Assembly (NCBI GenBank): GCA_036245805.1
Contig: BTRK01000006.1
Span: 29,888,901 to 29,952,900, forward strand
From: Pristionchus mayeri
Taxonomy: Eukaryota > Nematoda > Chromadorea > Rhabditida > Neodiplogasteridae
Length of the DNA stretch: 64,000 bases
Direction: 5' to 3'
In this document: piece by piece, positions 59,163 through 64,000 of the stretch
How positions within the stretch are numbered: the first letter of the stretch is position 1
Layout: each line of letters begins with the position of its first letter
Notes under the pieces: model-generated
Database searches by the model: none
Seen by the model: the letters and a program-made list of their open reading frames with translations, nothing else
Told to the model about the DNA's origin: nothing
Position numbers and translations under genes: made by a program

Positions 59163-62045
59163 TTAAACAATCAAGAAATATAATAGAACGAGAAGAATAG
59201 TGGAGAGAAGTGCAGGGTAAAGGAAAAGGTCGAGGTTGTAGTATTGGAATGTGTTGAGTGTCCTGGAATAAACTATGGTGACGATGGAGGCAGTCGTCCC
59301 CTCACCTTCCATGGTGATCGAGCATTCGAAGAGGACCGAATCTCCCCATGAATTCCATATTGCGCACAAAAATGTTTTTCATTGAGAAGGGTCGATTCTG
59401 GAGCATAAGAGCATTGCGGGCAGCCGATTGACGAAGACTCAAAGAAGATCATTTATTGATTGAATATTTGGATATACTCACTCCTCCGAATTAAGAGCAT
59501 CCAGTACAACTTTCTCGAATTTAGATGTATTCGAGAGTTCGAATTTATCGTAGATGAGCGCTGTCAAATGGGTTTGTTCCTTGAAGTTATCATTCTTCTC
59601 CTCTCTCACCTCCTCCCGTTCTCTCGAGTAATCTCGCATTTCGGAATTGATCTCCTTTGATTGGAATGGCAATCATTCGGATTCCTGCTCGTAGTCCTTC
59701 ATTGACACTTCCCATTCCAGAATGAGTGATGAAGAGAGTGAGACGGGAATCATCTGGAATGAGAAGATGAAGGAAGAGGGAAGAGGAAGGAAGAGGGAAG
59801 AGGAAGGAAGAGGGAAGAGGAAGGAAGAGGGAAGAGGAAGGAAGAGGGAAGAGGAAGGAAGAGGGAAGAGGAAGGAGGAGGGAAGAGGAAGGAAGAGGGA
59901 AGAGGAAGGAAGAGGGAAGAGGAAGGAAGAGGGAAGAGGGAGGAAGAGGGAAGAGGAAGGAAGAGGGAAGAGGAAGGAAGAGGGAAGAGGAAGGAGGAGG
60001 GAAGAGGAAGGAAGAGGGAAGAGGAAGGAAGAGGGAAGAGGAAGGAAGAGGGAAGAGGAAGGAAGAGGGAAGAGGAAGGAAGAGGGAAGAGGAAGGAAGA
60101 GGGAAGAGGAAGGAAGAGGGAAGAGGAAGGAAGAGGGAAGAGGAAGGAAGAGGGAAGAGGAAGGAAGAGGGAAGAGGAAGGAAGAGGGAAGAGGAAGGAA
60201 GAGGGAAGAGGAAGGAAGAGGGAAGAGGAAGGAAGAGGGAAGAGGAAGGAAGAGGGAAGAGGAAGGAAGAGGGAAGAGGAAGGAAGAGGGAAGAGGAAGG
60301 AAGAGGGAAGAGGAAGGAAGAGGGAAGAGGAAGGAAGAGGGAAGAGGAAGGAAGAGGGAAGAGGAAGGAAGAGGGAAGAGGAAGGAAGAGGGAAGAGGAA
60401 GGAAGAGGGAAGAGGAAGGAAGAGGGAAGAGGAAGGAAGAGGGAAGAGGAAGGAAGAGGGAAGAGGAAGGAAGAGGGAAGAGGAAGGAAGAGGGAAGAGG
60501 AAGGAAGAGGGAAGAGGAAGGAAGAGGGAAGAGGAAGGAAGAGGGAAGAGGAAGGAAGAGGGAAGAGGAAGGAAGAGGGAAGAGGAAGGAAGAGGGAAGA
60601 GGAAGGAAGAGGGAAGAGGAAGGAAGAGGGAAGAGGAAGGAAGAGGGAAGAGGAAGGAAGAGGGAAGAGGAAGGAAGAGGGAAGAGGAAGGAAGAGGGAA
60701 GAGGAAGGAAGAGGGAAGAGGAAGGAAGAGGGAAGAGGAAGGAAGAGGGAAGAGGAAGGAAGAGGGAAGAGGAAGGAAGAGGGAAGAGGAAGGAAGAGGG
60801 AAGAGGAAGGAAGAGGGAAGAGGAAGGAAGAGGGAAGAGGAAGGAAGAGGGAAGAGGAAGGAAGAGGGAAGAGGAAGGAAGAGGGAAGAGGAAGGAAGAG
60901 GGAAGAGGAAGGAAGAGGGAAGAGGAAGGAAGAGGGAAGAGGAAGGAAGAGGGAAGAGGAAGGAAGAGGGAAGAGGAAGGAAGAGGGAAGAGGAAGGAAG
61001 AGGGAAGAGGAAGGAAGAGGGAAGAGGAAGGAAGATGGAAGAGGAAGGAAAAGGGAAGAGGAAGGAAAAGGGAAGAGGAAGGAAAAGGGAAGAGGAAGGA
61101 GGAGGGAAGACTCACTTGGTTGCATATCCCAATGACCGAAAGTTCTCCCATCGCTGCCTGAAAGTCATCTTCTCTCCAAATCCAGTGAGAATGCCTAGTG
61201 AGCATTAATCTTTATTCTCCTCCTGAATCTCTCACCGGGCACATAACTGGTCATAGCAGGTGCTCCAGTAATCTCGAATCCCCATTCGTAGGTGGGGCCA
61301 GCATAGGCGAGAGCGTAGTTACGAATTCCAAGGACATGCATCAACACTGAGAGATGAATGTCAATGTGACTATTTCGTGATATCTTATCGTGAGAATTCC
61401 CAATTTGTGCAGTTTCGAAAGTGCAGAAGATGATGAATCTGACCCATGGCTCCATAGTCGAAAACCTCGCAGAAAGCACCATCGAATTTCTCCCCTCGAA
61501 GTTTGTCGATGATCAATGAATCATCCAGAATCTCTGAGTATCGAAGTATAAATGTTCATGGGAGTATGGAGATACCATTCATTTGGTTGATGAGTGCAGT
61601 GAAGAAGGGCCTCTGTGAATCCCAACACCCGATCGAAGATCCATTTTTACTTCGCCAGAAGTCACTAATTATTCCACCTTCCTGAGTCCTTTTATATACA
61701 GAATATACTTTTTTGTTACTTTGAGCGATGGTTAATGTGTTCCTAACCTTCTTGTTTGTTTCCTCTCTCTTTTTCGCAGCTGCACACGTGGGATACTCTA
61801 TAATCCTCGCCCTTTTCGTTCCATGAGATCCATTTGAAGGAGTGAACAATGGGGCGAAGAGAACCTACGTGGAGAAGATCGATCGAGGAGCCAAAGGAGG
61901 AATTGGATGGATTCTCACTGACCACTTCGTGTCCCTCATCTATGAGTGCATCACAAAAAGAGCCCATGAGAACAGTGTGAGAATTCCCGAACATCGGCGA
62001 ATATGCGAGGAATTTGAGAGGACGAGGAGAAGGGAAGTTAGCCAT
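59163..62045 (-). CDS. UDP-glycosyltransferase, internal exon(s) missing
   Basis: Family role: transfers a sugar from a UDP-sugar to small lipophilic compounds in the ER lumen. Start at 62045 with LKFLAYSPMFGNSHTVLMGS; a 56-nt intron leads to VLFAPLFTPSNGSHGTKRAR (about 61855). Then FDGAFCEVFDYGAMG (about 61470), YALAYAGPTYEWGFEITGAP (about 61300), MTFRQRWENFRSLGYATK (about 61135). After the 17-bp repeat array: DSRLTLFITHSGMGSVNEGL and IPIKGDQFRNARLLER (about 59650-59755, the UGT sugar-donor signature), KVVLDALNSEE, SLRQSAARNALMLQNRPFSM (about 59440), and a C-terminal membrane helix LFLYPALLSTILLVLLYFLI before stop at 59163. About 130 residues normally between the acceptor-domain end and the signature are absent, and the flanking exon phases (2 then 1) do not match. 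It is either a dead gene or missing sequence. Confidence 0.82.
59770..61108. repeat. 17-bp minisatellite, about 78 units
   Basis: The unit is GGAAGAGGGAAGAGGAA, purine-only on the plus strand and repeated with very few variants in the centre (a G for A around 59877 and 59997). It becomes irregular at both ends, especially 61030-61100 where AAAAGG variants appear. Because 17 is not a multiple of three, all frames of both strands stay open, giving spurious frames of about 500 codons. It occupies the whole apparent UGT intron between a donor at about 61107 and an acceptor at about 59755. Purine/pyrimidine mirror character could favour triplex DNA. Confidence 0.97.
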
Positions 62046-62629
62046 GAGACCTGCGGAGAAAACGGGTAGACACGTACAAGAAGTTTAAGTCAACAAATAT
62101 CGCTTGTAAGCAACCTCTCTTCCCCCCCCCCCCCCTCCCTTCCCCCCTCATCCCTCTCTCTCTCGAGTGCACACAATGTTGTGCAATCGCATTAGAAACT
62201 GAGAATCACAGAGGAAGGGTAAGCTCAGAGAAAGAAAACCTCGGGGCGATAAACAAATCATGAGTACATCAATCAAACGGTTGCTTCCTTCAGATTATGC
62301 AGCACGTTTGCATGATGAAGAGAATATAGATAATCAACGTTCGAGTGTCACAATTCCTCGTTTTCCATGAAAAATTAGTCATTGGGGGGAAACATCATCA
62401 TTTACAGGAGTGAGAAATCTATAATACGATATCGTGAATACATTGAAAACAGTGAATATTCCCTTGCCAATTTCACTCCTCCAATTTCCCTACACCACAT
62501 TTCCGATTCCTGGGATGTTCGGATAGCGTGTGTGAACGAATTACTGATTCCTTCTCGAGTCTCCAAGATGAGGGAAGGGAGGAAGAGTATTCCCTCATTT
62601 GACGGGTCTTCTTTCCTCACGGAATAACC

Positions 62630-63048
62630 ATGGAAGATCTCAAGGAGTTCTCTAAAGCTCAGGTAATTGAATCCATTTTTGAGAATGAAGTTAGTCCTCT
62701 TCCCAGGTAGAACAGCATTGCACTCATGATAGTCTATGGATAATCTACGAAGGAAAGGTGTGTTACTTTTATTCTTATCTAAACGAGAGTCCTTGTCCAC
62801 TCTCTATCGAATTGGATGAGTGATCCTTTTAGGTGTACGACATGACTTCCTTCTACCCTCAACATCCTGGGGGAACAGCACTGCTAAGGAAGGCAGGCCA
62901 GGTAAGGGACTTCCCGTGGGAGTGATGAGAGTCTCCTTAGCAGGATGTGACTACCTCCCTCCACTTGGTACAGGCTCACGGACTCCCGTGGAATATCATA
63001 CAGAAGAAATTAGCCGAGAACCTGATTGGAAGAATCAAGAGGAACTAG
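62630..63048 (+). CDS. Cytochrome b5-domain protein, small
   Basis: Four exons join with perfect phase: 62630-62662 (MEDLKEFSKAQ), 62707-62757 (VEQHCTHDSLWIIYEGK), 62833-62901 (VYDMTSFYPQHPGGTALLRK then AGQ) and 62944-63048 (DVTTSLHLVQAHGLPWNIIQ to IKRN-stop), giving 85 residues. The HPGG heme-ligand motif and the preceding W-I/V...G-K-V-Y-D block are the cytochrome b5 signature; the second heme histidine is probably the one in LVQAHG. The fold fits a lone b5 domain or the N-terminal domain of fatty acid 2-hydroxylase, whose start looks alike. No hydroxylase histidine boxes are visible downstream in the window and a stop follows, so a stand-alone electron carrier is the simpler reading. No membrane anchor is evident. 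Confidence 0.8.
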
Positions 63049-63938
63049 CTGTGCCCCCATTCTTTTATGCAAATTTTAATTCCTTTCTGTCTTCTTTCGT
63101 AATCGATCATCTCGTGCACATCTGTTTCAATAAATCGACTTCTCACAGCGCATTCACTGTTTGAATTGCAGTCCTCAGTAATCGGAATGGTCGGAACTCA
63201 ATTTCAAAATATTACGAAGAGTCAAAGTGAGAGAGCTCTCCTGAATGTTACGTGTCTCTCGTCCATTCCTCTCTCTCACATTCAGTCTACATCCTCCTTC
63301 TCTCGGGACAATCCATCATTCCCCTCGAGAGTCAGCAACACCCATTTTATTGAGAGAATATCCTGAGAACTTCCATTCTTCTAGATTCTCACTTCTTCTT
63401 CGATTCCGACAGGAATAGTTTACTTACCATTGAGATGGATCGTAGTCCTCATTAACACTCTTCATAACTCTTCCTCTCTCGTCATTACCCTTCCCTCTCT
63501 TATCTCTCTGTCCATCTCCTCAATCCATCACCCACTAGTGACAGATTCCCCCCTCCCTCCCCTCCCCTCTTCTCTTCCTCTCCCACTTGGCACTCCATAA
63601 TGTAGCCCATAAAGAGGAGAAATGGGCGGCTACTAATTTATGGGTGTCTTTAAGTTAGGCCGATTCCCTCTCTTGTTAGACCTTTTTGACGTAACCGAGG
63701 GAGGATGCAAATCAGTGTTGTCTTCTGATTATCATTCGTCTCTTGCCACTCCCCATTTTCATCTCGTTTCTTCCCTTTCCTTCATATCGATAAGAATAGC
63801 ATTGTTCACAAGGCAATCGCAATATCTAAGCAGATCCTTTCTTTCGATTGTCAATAATATTCCTTCTTCTATATACGATTTTGCATTGATTCTACTCTTG
63901 AACTCTTTAGCTGATTGGATATTCTCTCCCATTCCAAG
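63049..63938. other. Region with no gene firmly supported
   Basis: Mixed pyrimidine-rich sequence. A possible plus-strand exon at about 63172-63362 reads SSVIGMVGTQFQNITKSQSE and continues Ser-rich to a stop at 63366, preceded by a TTGCAG acceptor-like site; it could be a further exon of the b5 gene under alternative splicing. Not called. Confidence 0.35.
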
Positions 63939-64000
63939 ATGGTCTCCCCCATGCTTCGTTTCCTCTATCACACCATCTTCGGCTCTCTTCTACTCATCTC
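63939..64000 (+). CDS. Possible start of a further gene, cut by the window edge
   Basis: ATG at 63939 begins MVSPMLRFLYHTIFGSLLLI and remains open to the window end. The hydrophobic run resembles a signal peptide or signal anchor. Too short to assign a family. Confidence 0.3.
   Translation, partial: MVSPMLRFLYHTIFGSLLLI

Noticed and set aside
59590..61205. Frames of about 480-510 codons on both strands (Leu/Phe/Pro/Ser-rich or Arg/Glu/Gly-rich)
   Set aside because: A stop-free 17-bp repeat opens all frames; only the short unique ends belong to UGT exons.

Overview
This window is eukaryotic and looks like a nematode genome, possibly a rhabditid or diplogastrid; that placement is inference. 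The genes are cut into many short exons (about 45-200 nt) by mostly short GT-AG introns. Protein content fits an animal: a HEATR5-type AP-1 scaffold, SART1, Spinster-like transporters, a UDP-glycosyltransferase and a secreted type-B carboxylesterase. Introns are loaded with foldback and MITE-like DNA transposons and poly(G)/poly(C) tracts. Nothing in the window points to a bacterium or phage.

Layout. 1-1542 (+): the 3' part of an unrecognised gene. 2298-26053 (+): a complete-looking HEATR5 (C. elegans soap-1 type) gene; its introns carry a tRNA-like sequence, three elements sharing a mariner-like terminus, a Tc1-like foldback, a Mutator-like foldback and a 3.3 kb nested palindrome. 26054-29835: intergenic, with tRNA-Cys(GCA) on the minus strand and two foldback transposons with clear target-site duplications. 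29836-38478 (-): SART1/Snu66, a U4/U6.U5 tri-snRNP protein, converging on HEATR5. About 40054-41691 (+): an unrecognised multi-exon gene.

42596-62045 (-) is an accessory cluster: Spinster-like transporter A, a 1.9 kb perfect (GACA)n array, a tandemly duplicated carboxylesterase split by a CR1/Jockey-type LINE, Spinster-like transporter B, and a UDP-glycosyltransferase whose middle exons are missing where a 17-bp minisatellite of about 1.3 kb sits. A small cytochrome b5-domain gene (62630-63048, +) and the possible start of another gene close the window.

The conserved core genes (HEATR5 in clathrin/AP-1 membrane traffic, SART1 in splicing) have no evident functional link to each other. The transporter/esterase/glycosyltransferase cluster resembles xenobiotic or lipid-handling families that expand in tandem in nematodes, and it is the unstable part of the window. 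I found no clear new enzymatic system. The most unusual material is structural: nested foldback elements, a foldback family with co-varying subterminal repeats, twin hairpins sharing a loop, and repeat arrays that coincide exactly with broken genes.
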